A stretch of DNA of 16,214 nt. Origin: JAEZVV01 sp036652035. GTDB lineage: Bacteria; Pseudomonadota; Gammaproteobacteria; Burkholderiales; Burkholderiaceae_F. Positions 1 to 13,010 of this stretch are shown in pieces; within the stretch, counting starts at the first letter, position 1, and every line of letters starts with the position of its first letter. The position numbers were made by a program, and so were the translations under genes. Under the pieces are notes generated by a model. The model saw nothing but the letters and a program-made list of their open reading frames with translations, had not been told where the DNA came from and searched no databases. The DNA lies in assembly GCA_036652035.1 (NCBI GenBank), contig JAVVWR010000063.1, forward strand, positions 1 to 16,214. Direction: 5' to 3'.

Positions 1-16
1 CGCCGCGGCACCAAGC

Positions 17-5956
<5,940 letters not shown>

Positions 5957-6198
5957 GCGGGAAACCTGTGAGGGCGGGCCAAAGCACCGTGGGTGAACGA
6001 AGTCTAGCGAGCCAGGCGGGGGATTCGCCGAGAGTGGTGCAGAGGTGAGGGCGGCGCGGCGCACATCAAGGCGAAGGCTGGCGCGGGTGCGGGAAGGCCT
6101 CTACCCCCGCGGGTGGGCGGCGGCCTAATACCGATGGGTGGTGATGACGCCGGTCAAGGTGGCCGCGAACCGGCGCCGCGATGCTGGACCGATCGCTC

Positions 6199-6204
6199 AA
6201 GGAG
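6199..6204 (+). promoter_or_regulatory. Shine-Dalgarno AAGGAG fixing a GTG start
   Basis: AAGGAG lies six bases before GTG at 6211, ideal spacing. An upstream in-frame ATG at 6181 has no comparable site, so translation most likely starts at the GTG. Confidence 0.7.
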
Positions 6205-6210
6205 AACAAC

Positions 6211-6543
6211 GTGCTCTGGTTGATTGCCCCGGTTCTGTCGCTGCTGGTGCTGGCGGCGCATTTCTATCGCGCCAGCGTGATGCCGCTGGCCGCTCTGTCG
6301 ATTGCCGTGGCCTTTCTGCTGCTGGTGCCGCGAGCCTGGGCGGCGCGGGCGGTGCAGATCGCTCTGCTCCTCGGCGCGCTCGAGTGGCTGCGCACGCTGG
6401 CGAGCCTGGCCGCGGAACGGATGTCCTGGGACCAGCCCTGGCTGCGGATGGCGGCGATCCTGGGGGTGGTCGCTCTGCTGACGGCCGCCTCGGCGCTGGT
6501 GTTTCGCGCGCGTCGATTGCGTGAGCAATATCGACTGAAATAG
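6211..6543 (+). CDS. Small four-helix inner-membrane protein, function unknown
   Basis: A 110-residue, very hydrophobic protein starting at GTG (AAGGAG six bases upstream); an ATG ten codons earlier is possible but unsupported. Four membrane segments are apparent at about residues 2-19, 24-40, 46-66 and 80-98. Between helices 3 and 4 there is a conserved-looking polar stretch, EWLRTLASLAAERMSWDQPW, and the C-terminus is basic (RARRLREQYRLK), which by the positive-inside rule places it in the cytoplasm. No catalytic motif or transporter signature is visible. It stands alone, divergent from uvrA across about 250 bp. I do not recognise a named family, though its composition and codon use match the neighbouring genes, so it is probably a real gene. 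Confidence 0.75.
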   Translation: MLWLIAPVLSLLVLAAHFYRASVMPLAALSIAVAFLLLVPRAWAARAVQIALLLGALEWLRTLASLAAERMSWDQPWLRMAAILGVVALLTAASALVFRARRLREQYRLK

Positions 6544-6673
6544 GAAGTGGGCGGTCGGGACAAGCCGAGGAGGCTCGTCAGTGAGTCGGTTGGCGGATGC
6601 AAGTGTTTTGTTGATCAGCCTTTGAGGCTGCGGCGGGCAGACACGAGATGCCACGGCAGCACGACCGCCCCAC

Positions 6674-6692
6674 GCCCTGCGCAAAGCAGGGC
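6674..6692. terminator. Perfect hairpin between convergent genes (possible terminator)
   Basis: GCCCTGC and GCAGGGC form a 7-bp stem around a GCAAA loop, in the 211-bp space between the ends of the membrane protein gene and the LysE-family gene. No T tract follows on either strand, so intrinsic termination would be weak. The rest of 6544-6754 holds nothing I recognise. Confidence 0.35.
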
Positions 6693-6754
6693 ATCGTGGA
6701 TTCTTAAGACGCTGTCTCGGGCTCTTGTTGCCGCCGAGATGATGCTTCGCGCGG

Positions 6755-7372
6755 TCAGCGAGTCTCGCGCGCCAGCGCCAGCAGAACGCCGAAGCCAACC
6801 AACAGACCGCCGAAGGCCCGGTCGATCCAGTGGCGCACGGCCAGTAGCCGATCGCGCACGGCCCCGGCCGAGAAGCACAAGGCAACCAGGCTGAACCAGG
6901 CCATGTGTGCCACCGAGATGAAAGCTCCATAGCCGATCTGCACCGCCAGTGGCGTGTCAGGTCGCACCACCTGCATGAACAGGCTGACGATGAAGATCGT
7001 GGTTTTGGGGTTCAGCGCATTGGTCAGGAAGCCTGTTCGCATCGCAGCGCCATCCGACAGCGGTGAGCCAGGCCCATCGGCCAGTGCGCCGACGGGCTTG
7101 GCGCGCAACATCTTCACGCCGAGATAGACCAGATAGGCCGCACCGACCAGCTTGATGGCGTTGAACAGCCAGAGCGACTGCTGGATCAGCAAACCCACGC
7201 CGACGAGGGTGTAGGTGACATGCACCAGCACGCCAAGGCCGATGCCCAGGGCCGTCAGTACGCCGGCGCGGCGCGACAGCATCAGGCTGTTGCGCGTGAC
7301 CATGGCAAAGTCCGGCCCGGGACTGATGACGGCCAGCAAGGTTATTGTGATGACAGCTATCAATTCGGTCAT
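6755..7372 (-). CDS. LysE/RhtB-family amino-acid (or metabolite) exporter
   Basis: A 205-residue inner-membrane exporter, the usual length for the LysE/RhtB/LeuE superfamily, which effluxes amino acids and related compounds using the proton motive force. The N-terminus has the family hallmark: a first helix ending in ISPGPDFAMVTRNSL (residues 16-30), then RRAGVLTALGIGLGVLVH. Helices follow at about 38-62, 66-86, 113-135, 147-170 and 185-202, with the family-typical FLTNALNPKTTIF before the fourth. The substrate cannot be told from the sequence. It is divergent from a LysR-type regulator with 65 bp between starts, the arrangement of lysE-lysG and argO-argP, so expression is probably induced by the regulator when the substrate accumulates. 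No good Shine-Dalgarno precedes the ATG. Confidence 0.9.
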   Translation of the reverse strand: MTELIAVITITLLAVISPGPDFAMVTRNSLMLSRRAGVLTALGIGLGVLVHVTYTLVGVGLLIQQSLWLFNAIKLVGAAYLVYLGVKMLRAKPVGALADGPGSPLSDGAAMRTGFLTNALNPKTTIFIVSLFMQVVRPDTPLAVQIGYGAFISVAHMAWFSLVALCFSAGAVRDRLLAVRHWIDRAFGGLLVGFGVLLALARETR

Positions 7373-7386
7373 GGAAGTCTTGTAGA

Positions 7387-7415
7387 TCGATAACGAATCT
7401 GCAGGATGCTATCGA
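7387..7415. promoter_or_regulatory. Dyad TCGATA-N17-TATCGA in the exporter-regulator intergenic region
   Basis: TCGATA (7387-7392) and TATCGA (7410-7415) form an inverted repeat. ATAACGA is also repeated directly at 7390-7396 and 7432-7438, 42 bp apart (about four helical turns). The 65-bp space must contain both divergent promoters, so these are candidate LysR-regulator sites. I did not find a symmetrical T-N11-A box. Confidence 0.35.
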
Positions 7416-7437
7416 CATCAATCGCCGATGAATAACG

Positions 7438-8361
7438 ATGCTTTCTGACAATAACTGTGAGTCTGGTTCACCATCCTCGGATGGACGCCTGCCCTCGCTG
7501 CTGGCGCTGCGCTGCTTTGAAGCGGCGGCCCGCCTGGAGAACTTCAGCCGGGCGGCCACCGAGTTGCACCTCACTCACGGCGCCGTCAGCCGCGCCGTGC
7601 GCCTGCTCGAAGACGAACTCGGCGTGGCGCTGTTCGAGCGGCGCAGCCGGCGCGTATTTCTGACCGATGACGGCCGCACGCTAGCGCTGGCCGTGAGTGA
7701 CGGCCTGCAACTGATGCGCAAGGCGGTAGGCGAACTGCGCGCCACGGCCCGCCGGGAACGGCGCTGGGTGCTGTCGTGCGAGCCGACCTTGCTGATGCGC
7801 TGGCTGATCCCGCGCTGGCCGGACTTTCAGGCCCAGCATCCGGGGATCGACGTGCATCTGGTCGCTGGCGGCGGGCCGTTCTCCTTTGCCGGCGGCATCG
7901 ACCTGGCCATCCGCCGCGACGACTTTCCCTGGCCTGAGAGCTTCCACGCCGAGCCTCTGTTCGCTGAGAAGATTGGCCCCGTCTGCCGCCCGGACAAGGT
8001 GGCCACCTGCTTGAGCACGAAGAAAGGCGCTGCCGTGTTGCGGCCAGGCGCGACGCGTCTGCACTCGCGTACGCGGCCGGGCGCCTGGCAGGAATGGGCC
8101 ACTGCTGCAGGCCAGCCCGCACCCGAAGCGCCGGGGCAGAGCTTCGACCACTTCTATTTCAGCTTGCAGGCGGCCGTGGCTGGCCTGGGCGTAGCCATCG
8201 GCCCTTGGCATCTGGTGCGCGACGATCTGGATAGCGGCGTGCTGGCGGCGCCGCTCGGTTTCATCGAGGACGGCTCGCGCTACTTTCTGCTGTCGCCTCA
8301 GCCCTTGCCGCCCACTGGCCCGCAGGCGGACTTGCTGGCGTGGTTGCGGGCGATGGCCTGA
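7438..8361 (+). CDS. LysR-type transcriptional regulator (GcvA-like)
   Basis: A 307-residue DNA-binding regulator of the usual LTTR length. The winged helix-turn-helix spans about residues 18-78: LPSLLALRCFEAAARLENFSRAA is the scaffold, and LTHGAVSRAVRLLEDELGVALFER is the recognition helix region, closing with LTDDGR. The effector domain follows from about residue 105 and contains IDLAIRRDD and LHSRTRPGAWQEWATAAG, patterns typical of the GcvA branch. The FYFSLQAAVAGLGVAIGP segment near the C-terminus is the usual co-inducer/dimer region. It is divergent from the LysE-family exporter, which is its most likely target, and LTTRs in this arrangement usually repress themselves. The first 17 residues are a poorly conserved lead-in. 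No clear Shine-Dalgarno precedes the ATG. Confidence 0.93.
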   Translation: MLSDNNCESGSPSSDGRLPSLLALRCFEAAARLENFSRAATELHLTHGAVSRAVRLLEDELGVALFERRSRRVFLTDDGRTLALAVSDGLQLMRKAVGELRATARRERRWVLSCEPTLLMRWLIPRWPDFQAQHPGIDVHLVAGGGPFSFAGGIDLAIRRDDFPWPESFHAEPLFAEKIGPVCRPDKVATCLSTKKGAAVLRPGATRLHSRTRPGAWQEWATAAGQPAPEAPGQSFDHFYFSLQAAVAGLGVAIGPWHLVRDDLDSGVLAAPLGFIEDGSRYFLLSPQPLPPTGPQADLLAWLRAMA

Positions 8362-8376
8362 GCGGCTCGCTGAGGA

Positions 8377-8661
8377 TCAGAGATGGAATTCCATCGCGAT
8401 CATCGGCGTGCTCTGCCGGGTGCCGGGGGTGGGCGCGGTAGACCGCGTAGAACTCGGTCGCGCCCGACGGCGAGCCGGGGCCGGCGGCGGGGCGTTTTTG
8501 TCCGACTGGAGCATGTCGATGTTGAAGACGTTGCCGCCGTACTTCCAGCCGTTGGCGTAGCGGGTGTTGACGATCGCCTTCTTGATGTCGGCGTCGATGC
8601 CGGGCACGGAGCCGTGGTTGCTGTAGCGTGCGCCGATGGCAAAGTCCTGCCACTCGGCCGC
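8377..8661 (-). pseudogene. Remnant of an outer-envelope (Tsx-like) channel gene
   Basis: On the minus strand from about 8661, the frame reads AAAEWQDFAIGARYSNHGS, then IDADIKKAIVNTRYANGWKYGGNVFNIDMLQSDKNAPP. This matches the first strands of outer-membrane nucleoside-channel/'outer envelope protein' barrels, normally about 250 residues or more. After NAPP the similarity moves one frame (GATEFYAVYRAH), then returns to the first frame for TPMIAMEFHL and a TGA at 8377-8379, which looks like the last barrel strand with its terminal aromatic pattern. The hydrophobic part of the signal peptide is missing and only the alanine-rich end remains. So the gene has lost its 5' end, carries a frameshift, and has a large internal deletion joining strand 4-5 to the last strand. 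It cannot make a barrel. The family assignment is from motif memory. Confidence 0.65.
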
Positions 8662-8772
8662 GGCGCGACTTCTTGGCTTGCGCACAAGCGGGCGCTCAGG
8701 CTGGCGAGGCCTCGCTCAGGAGGCTCGTCCAGGCATCGAGGCGGTTTTCCAATCGCAGGGATTGGTCGCGGC

Positions 8773-8796
8773 GGCGCCACGGCGCCACGGTGCCAC
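8773..8796. repeat. 8-bp tandem repeat GGCGCCAC, three copies
   Basis: GGCGCCAC at 8773-8780 and 8781-8788, then GGTGCCAC at 8789-8796. It lies in the roughly 150 bp between the pseudogene remnant and the end of the M20 gene, a stretch otherwise without recognisable content. Confidence 0.6.
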
Positions 8797-8810
8797 CGCG
8801 AGGCAGACAG

Positions 8811-10001
8811 TCAACGCGCGAGAAAGCGTTCGACCAGACGCGCGAAGAAGCTCGCGCCGATCGGGATCAGGTCGTCGTTGAAGTCGTACGAGGGGTTGTG
8901 CAGCATGCACGGCCCCAGTCCATGGCCACCGTCGCGGTGGCCGCCTTCGCCGTTGCCGATGAAGATGTAGGCGCCGGGGCGGGCCTTGAGCATGAAGGAG
9001 AAATCCTCCGCGCCCATGGTCGGTTCCTGCGCGCGGTTGAGGCGCTCGGCGCCGACCAGGCTCTCGATCACATCGCCCGCGAAACCGGCTTCAGCGGCGT
9101 GGTTGACGGTGGGCGGATAGTTCCAGATGAATTCGAGTTCGGCATGCGCGCCGTGCGCCTGCGCGGTGAGGGTGGCGATGTGGCGCATCTTTTCCTCGAA
9201 CAGCGCGGTCACGGTGTCGGAGAAGGTGCGCACCGTGCCCGATAGCACCGCGGTCTCGGGGATCACGTTGCTGGTTTCGCCGGCGTGGATCTGGGTGATC
9301 GAGAGCACGGCCGAATCGATCGGCTTCTTCATTCGCGTGACGATGCCTTGCAAGGCCTGCGCGATCTGGATCGCGACGAACACCGGGTCAACGCCCAGGT
9401 GTGGCATCGCGGCATGGGCGCCCTTGCCGCTGACGCGGATCTCGAACTCGTTGCTCGAGGCCATCATCGGGCCCGCGGTCAGGCCGAAATGGCCGACCGG
9501 AATCCCGGGCCAGTTGTGCATGCCGAACACGGCATCGACCGGGAAGCGCTCGAACAAGCCGTCCTCGATCATTTTCTGCGCGCCGGCGCCGCCTTCTTCG
9601 GCGGGCTGGAAGATCAGCACGACGGTGCCGTCAAAGGGGCGGACTTCGGCCAGGTATTTGGCGGCGGCCAGCAGCATCGCGGTATGGCCGTCGTGGCCGC
9701 AGGCGTGCATCTTGCCGGGGTGGCGCGAGGCGTGAGCGAACTGGTTGAGCTCTTGGATTGGCAGCGCGTCCATGTCGGCGCGCAGGCCGATGGCGCGCGG
9801 GCTCTCACCGTTGCGAATCACCCCGACCACCCCCGTGCCGCCGAGCCCGCGGTGGACTTCGACGCCCCAGGCATCGAGCTTCTCGGCCACGATGTCGGCG
9901 GTGCGTTTTTCTTCAAAGCGCAGCTCGGGGTGGGCGTGAAGATCGCGGCGAATGGCGCGAATCTCGTCGTGAAATTGGGTGATTCGGTCGATGAGTTGCA
10001 T
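8811..10001 (-). CDS. M20-family metal-dependent amidohydrolase (hippurate hydrolase/aminoacylase type)
   Basis: A 396-residue cytoplasmic di-metal hydrolase that removes acyl groups from N-acyl amino acids or related amides. The length is typical of M20D (HipO-, IAA-amino-acid-hydrolase-like) enzymes. Visible motifs: RRDLHAHPELRFEE (18-31), GLRADMDALPIQE (72-84), MHACGHDGHTAMLL (98-111) with metal ligands C101 and H103, QPAEEGG (132-138) with the general base/metal pair E135-E136, H163 in GMHNWPG, and a C-terminal LHNPSYDFND carrying the last histidine ligand. SGKGAHAAMPHLGVDP marks the lid/dimerisation domain. All catalytic residues are present. It is divergent from the molybdoenzyme gene with 92 bp between starts. 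No Shine-Dalgarno is evident, but the ATG is at the family-typical position. The natural substrate cannot be inferred. Confidence 0.93.
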   Translation of the reverse strand: MQLIDRITQFHDEIRAIRRDLHAHPELRFEEKRTADIVAEKLDAWGVEVHRGLGGTGVVGVIRNGESPRAIGLRADMDALPIQELNQFAHASRHPGKMHACGHDGHTAMLLAAAKYLAEVRPFDGTVVLIFQPAEEGGAGAQKMIEDGLFERFPVDAVFGMHNWPGIPVGHFGLTAGPMMASSNEFEIRVSGKGAHAAMPHLGVDPVFVAIQIAQALQGIVTRMKKPIDSAVLSITQIHAGETSNVIPETAVLSGTVRTFSDTVTALFEEKMRHIATLTAQAHGAHAELEFIWNYPPTVNHAAEAGFAGDVIESLVGAERLNRAQEPTMGAEDFSFMLKARPGAYIFIGNGEGGHRDGGHGLGPCMLHNPSYDFNDDLIPIGASFFARLVERFLAR

Positions 10002-10093
10002 AGGCTGTCAATGGGGTGCGGCAATCCTCCATCCTAACGAAGCGGCAAAAAGCGCGCACTAGAATGGTTTTCACCCTCGAGATCCATCCGCCG

Positions 10094-12196
10094 ATGAGCT
10101 CATCCGCCGACCTCCCGCTTCCCTTCGACGCAGCGCTCGAATTTGTGCGCGCGGCCTGCCCGCACGACTGCCCCGACACCTGCGCGATGCGCGTCCACGT
10201 CAGGCGCGACGAGAGTGGCCGCCGGGTGGCGGTCAAGGTCACGGGCGACCCCGATCACCCGACCACCGCTGGCGCTTTGTGCACGAAGGTCAGCCGCTAC
10301 ATCGAGCGCGTCTATCACCCGCAGCGCCTGTTGCATCCGATGAAGCGGGTGGGCAAAAAAGGCGAAGGGCGGTTCGAGCGCGTGAGCTGGGACGAGGCTT
10401 TGTCCGATATCGCTGCGCGCTTGCAGGCGATCGCGGCGATCGACCCGCAGCGCATCCTGCCGTATTCCTACGCCGGCACCATGGGCCTGGTGCAGGGCGA
10501 ATCGATGGCCGCGCGCTTTTTCAACAAGCTCGGCGCGAGCCAGCTCGACCGCACCATCTGCGCCACCGCTGGCGCCGAGGCGCTCACCCACGTGCTGGGC
10601 ACCCGCACCGGCCCGACGATGGAATCGTTTGCCGATGCCAAGCTGATCGTGTTCTGGGGCGCCAACGCGATCGCTTCCAACCTTCACTTGTGGACCTTCG
10701 CCCAGGAGGCCAAGCGGCGCGGCGCCAAGCTGATCGCGATCGACCCGTACCGCTCGCTCACGGCGGAAAAATGCCACCAGCACATCGCCTTGCTGCCCGG
10801 CACCGACGGCGCCTTGGCGCTGGGCTTGATCCACGTTCTGGTGCGAGAAGGCTGGCTCGACCGCGATTACATCGAGCGTCACACGCTGGGCTTTGACCTA
10901 CTGGCGGCGCGCGCCCAGGACTATCCACCCGAGCGCGTGGCGCAGCTCTGCGGCATTGGCGCGGCCGAGGTCGAGCAGCTCGCGAACGACTGGTGGCATA
11001 CGCGGCCGGCGGTGATCCGCCTCAACTACGGCATGCAGCGCGCCCGCGGCGGGGGCAATGCGGTGCGGCTGGTGGCGGCGCTGCCGGCGCTCACCGGTCA
11101 CTGGCGCGACGCCGCGGGGGGCGTGCTGCTGTCGACCAGCGGGATGTATCCCAAGGACAGCGCCGCGCTGCAGTGCCCCGAGCTTCTGGCCGGCCGCACG
11201 CCGCGCACGGTGAACATGAGCACGATCGGCGCGGCGCTTGCCGCGGCCGATCCGCGCATCGACGCGCTGGTGGTCTACAACAGCAACCCGGTGGCGGTGG
11301 CGCCGGACTCAAGCCAGGTGGCGGCGGGCTTTGCGCGCGAGGATTTGTTCACCGTCGTGATCGAGCAGTTCCAGACCGATACCGCCGACACCGCCGACTA
11401 CCTGTTGCCCGCGACCAGCCAGCTCGAACATGTGGATGTGCATGCGAGCTATGGCCATCTGTATGTACTGGCCAACAACCCGGCGATCGAACCCTTGGGC
11501 GAGGCGCTGCCCAATACCGAGATCTTTCGTCGCCTGGCGGCGGCGATGGGTTTTGACGAGCCGTGCTTTGCCGAGACCGACGAGCAGATCGCGGCTCGCG
11601 CCTTCAAGCGCGAAGGGGCGACGGCGGATTTCGATTGGGAGCGACTCAAGCAGGTGGGTTGGCAGCGGCTGGCCCTGCCGGCGGTCTACGCGCCGTTTGC
11701 CGATGGCGGTTTTCCCACGCCCTCAGGCCGGTGCGAGTTCGTCTCTGCTGCGGTGGGTCGGCTCGGGCTCGACCCGCTGCCCGATTACCTGGCGCCCTAT
11801 GAAAGTCCGACCAGCAACCCGGAACTCGCGGCGCGCTATCCCTTGGCGATCATCTCGCCGCCGGCGCGCCACTTTCTCAATTCCAGCTTCGTCAATCTCA
11901 CCAGCCTGCGTGCCACCGAGGGCGAGCCGCATCTGGAGATCCACCCGGCCGATGCCGCCGCGCGCGGCATCGCCAGCGGCGACGTGGTGCGAATCTTCAA
12001 TGCGCGCGGCGAGTTCGAGCTGCGCGCCCGAGTCTCCGGGCGGGCGCGGCCGGGCGTGGTGGTGGCCTTGTCGATCTGGTGGAAAAAGCTCGGCCGCGAC
12101 GGCAAAAACGTCAACGAAGTGACGAGCCAGCAGCTCACTGACATTGGCCGCGCGCCGACCTTCTACGACTGTCTGGTCGAGGTGGCCAAGGTCTGA
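10094..12196 (+). CDS. Molybdopterin-dependent oxidoreductase with one N-terminal [4Fe-4S] cluster
   Basis: A 700-residue member of the DMSO reductase/formate dehydrogenase (MopB) family. Cluster ligands C22, C26, C30 (ACPHDCPDTC) and C63 (GALCTK) begin the protein. The catalytic core follows (ERVSWDEALSDIA at about 95-107, IVFWGANAIASNLHLW, KLIAIDPYRS). C156 in DRTICATAG sits where the Mo ligand (Cys/SeCys) of FdhF-type enzymes lies. From about residue 580 comes the dinucleotide-binding domain (IISPPARHFLNSSF, LEIHPADAAARGI, TDIGRAPTFYDCLVEV). There is no Tat or Sec signal, so it acts in the cytoplasm. No electron-transfer or membrane subunit is adjacent, and the substrate is unknown. Start: the frame opens at 10016, with alternative ATGs at 10064 and 10094. 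I prefer 10094 because the cluster motif then begins about 20 residues in, as in relatives. No start has a good Shine-Dalgarno. Confidence 0.9.
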   Translation: MSSSADLPLPFDAALEFVRAACPHDCPDTCAMRVHVRRDESGRRVAVKVTGDPDHPTTAGALCTKVSRYIERVYHPQRLLHPMKRVGKKGEGRFERVSWDEALSDIAARLQAIAAIDPQRILPYSYAGTMGLVQGESMAARFFNKLGASQLDRTICATAGAEALTHVLGTRTGPTMESFADAKLIVFWGANAIASNLHLWTFAQEAKRRGAKLIAIDPYRSLTAEKCHQHIALLPGTDGALALGLIHVLVREGWLDRDYIERHTLGFDLLAARAQDYPPERVAQLCGIGAAEVEQLANDWWHTRPAVIRLNYGMQRARGGGNAVRLVAALPALTGHWRDAAGGVLLSTSGMYPKDSAALQCPELLAGRTPRTVNMSTIGAALAAADPRIDALVVYNSNPVAVAPDSSQVAAGFAREDLFTVVIEQFQTDTADTADYLLPATSQLEHVDVHASYGHLYVLANNPAIEPLGEALPNTEIFRRLAAAMGFDEPCFAETDEQIAARAFKREGATADFDWERLKQVGWQRLALPAVYAPFADGGFPTPSGRCEFVSAAVGRLGLDPLPDYLAPYESPTSNPELAARYPLAIISPPARHFLNSSFVNLTSLRATEGEPHLEIHPADAAARGIASGDVVRIFNARGEFELRARVSGRARPGVVVALSIWWKKLGRDGKNVNEVTSQQLTDIGRAPTFYDCLVEVAKV

Positions 12197-12215
12197 GGCG
12201 TCAAGGCCGAAATGA

Positions 12216-12237
12216 CAGCGCCCGGCGAAGGGCGCTG
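12216..12237. terminator. Perfect 8-bp hairpin between convergent genes, probable bidirectional terminator
   Basis: CAGCGCCC-GGCGAA-GGGCGCTG lies centrally in the 58 bp between the stop of the molybdoenzyme gene and the stop of the HPF/RaiA gene. On the minus strand the stem is followed by TCATTTC, a weak T-rich run. No T run follows on the plus strand. Position and symmetry suggest it serves both transcripts. Confidence 0.55.
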
Positions 12238-12254
12238 CATCGGTGGTGGCGGGC

Positions 12255-12596
12255 TTAGAGGTCGTTCACCTCGGCACGCTGTTTGACGACGTTGCGGCGC
12301 TGCGCCGCGTCTTCCTTGACGACACGGCGCGCCGCGTCAAAGGCTTCGTTGGTGGCGGCGAAAGCGTCTTCGTGCTTGCGGGTGACGACGAGCTCGTGGC
12401 CGGGAACGCTCAGGTCGATCCGAATCGCTACTTCGCGCCCCTGGTGTTGGTGGCGGCCCTCCTGCTCGACAGTGACGCGACAGCTGATAAGAGAAGAATC
12501 AAAGCGGCCGAGGCCGGCGGATTTTTCTGCGATGGCGGCTTCCAGTGCGGGGGAATGGTCGATGCCGTGGAAGTTGATTTGAAGCGGCAGTTTCAT
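12255..12596 (-). CDS. HPF/RaiA-family ribosome-associated protein
   Basis: A 113-residue protein of the S30AE (ribosome hibernation/translation inhibitor) family, the size of E. coli RaiA (YfiA). These bind the 30S subunit at the mRNA/tRNA channel and silence or protect ribosomes in stress or stationary phase. Visible features: MKLPLQINFHGIDHSPALEAAIAEK, matching the first strand and helix; SCRVTVEQEGRHQHQGREVAIRIDLSVPG, strands 2-3; and EDAFAATNEAFDAARRVVKEDA, the second helix. There is no C-terminal dimerisation domain, so it is not long-form HPF. Start: the frame opens at 12638, but the ATG at 12596 matches family N-termini, with a weak GTGAGAAC ahead of it. It is not beside rpoN, the usual place of hpf, so I leave the symbol blank. 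It could be RaiA-like or the stand-alone paralogue common in betaproteobacteria. Confidence 0.88.
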   Translation of the reverse strand: MKLPLQINFHGIDHSPALEAAIAEKSAGLGRFDSSLISCRVTVEQEGRHQHQGREVAIRIDLSVPGHELVVTRKHEDAFAATNEAFDAARRVVKEDAAQRRNVVKQRAEVNDL

Positions 12597-12638
12597 GCTG
12601 TTCTCACTGCTCTGTTGAAGAAATGGAATTGATTTCAT

Positions 12639-12996
12639 TGTCTTCAGTCAGAGGCGCGGCGGCTTGATCGCGGTCACGCTTCACTCGCCTGCCGCGCGGC
12701 CCCGGCACGATGCCGGCATGAGCTTGAGTTGTGTCATCCGCCGCGTCCCGGTCGAACGGCTTGCCGGTCGGGCGCCGGCGTGTTCCTGGCGGGGCCGGCA
12801 AGGCGCTGCCGCTTCGTGTGGCGCGGGCAGCGGTCGATCGTGGCAATGGCTGGGAGACGCTCGGGCGTTGCCTCACGGATACGCGATGTTGCGCTGCAGC
12901 GCAGGTTCCTGCGTCTAGGTGGATGCACCGTTGGTCGGCGCGGCTATGATCGATATCAACAATCGGCGCGCCGTTGGCCGCCATGGAAAGTCACGC
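12639..12996. other. Gene-free stretch upstream of fadD
   Basis: About 360 bases between the HPF/RaiA gene and the fadD ribosome site. Several frames stay open (one joins FadD in frame from 12729), but none encodes recognisable protein and the implied sequences are Arg/Ala-rich as in GC-rich noncoding DNA. It holds a short CCGGCA-CGA-TGCCGG hairpin (12702-12716), the palindrome at 12890-12903, and a possible -10 element TATGAT at 12945-12950 without a good -35. Both divergent promoters must lie here. Confidence 0.5.
12890..12903. promoter_or_regulatory. 14-bp perfect palindrome TGCGCTGCAGCGCA, candidate operator
   Basis: A perfect two-fold symmetric site about 40 bp before a TATGAT -10-like element and 108 bp before the fadD start codon. 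Its position suits a repressor or activator of fadD. The TGC/GCA-rich symmetry is reminiscent of TGCNNTGCA-type sites bound by PHB-granule regulators (PhaR), but no regulator is encoded nearby and the link is only inference. Confidence 0.35.
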
Positions 12997-13002
12997 AAGG
13001 AG
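12997..13002 (+). promoter_or_regulatory. Shine-Dalgarno AAGGAG deciding the fadD start
   Basis: AAGGAG eight bases before the ATG at 13011. It excludes the long in-frame upstream extension that runs open back to 12729. Confidence 0.8.
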
Positions 13003-13010
13003 ACGGAAAG

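Noticed and set aside
5957..6210. SOS (LexA) operator between uvrA and the small membrane protein
   Set aside because: No CTG-N10-CAG site with an A/T-rich centre could be recognised in this space; only a weak TAGACT -10-like element near 6001-6006 on the minus strand.
7373..7437. Classical T-N11-A LysR box
   Set aside because: T-N11-A spacings exist (for example 7391/7403) but their flanks are not symmetrical, so I report only the dyad.
12731..12949. Small gene of 72 codons upstream of fadD
   Set aside because: No ribosome site, no recognisable motif, and a composition expected of GC-rich noncoding sequence.
12729..13010. N-terminal extension of FadD by 94 residues
   Set aside because: The extension is Arg/Ala-rich without homology, and AAGGAG before the ATG at 13011 gives a normal-length FadD.
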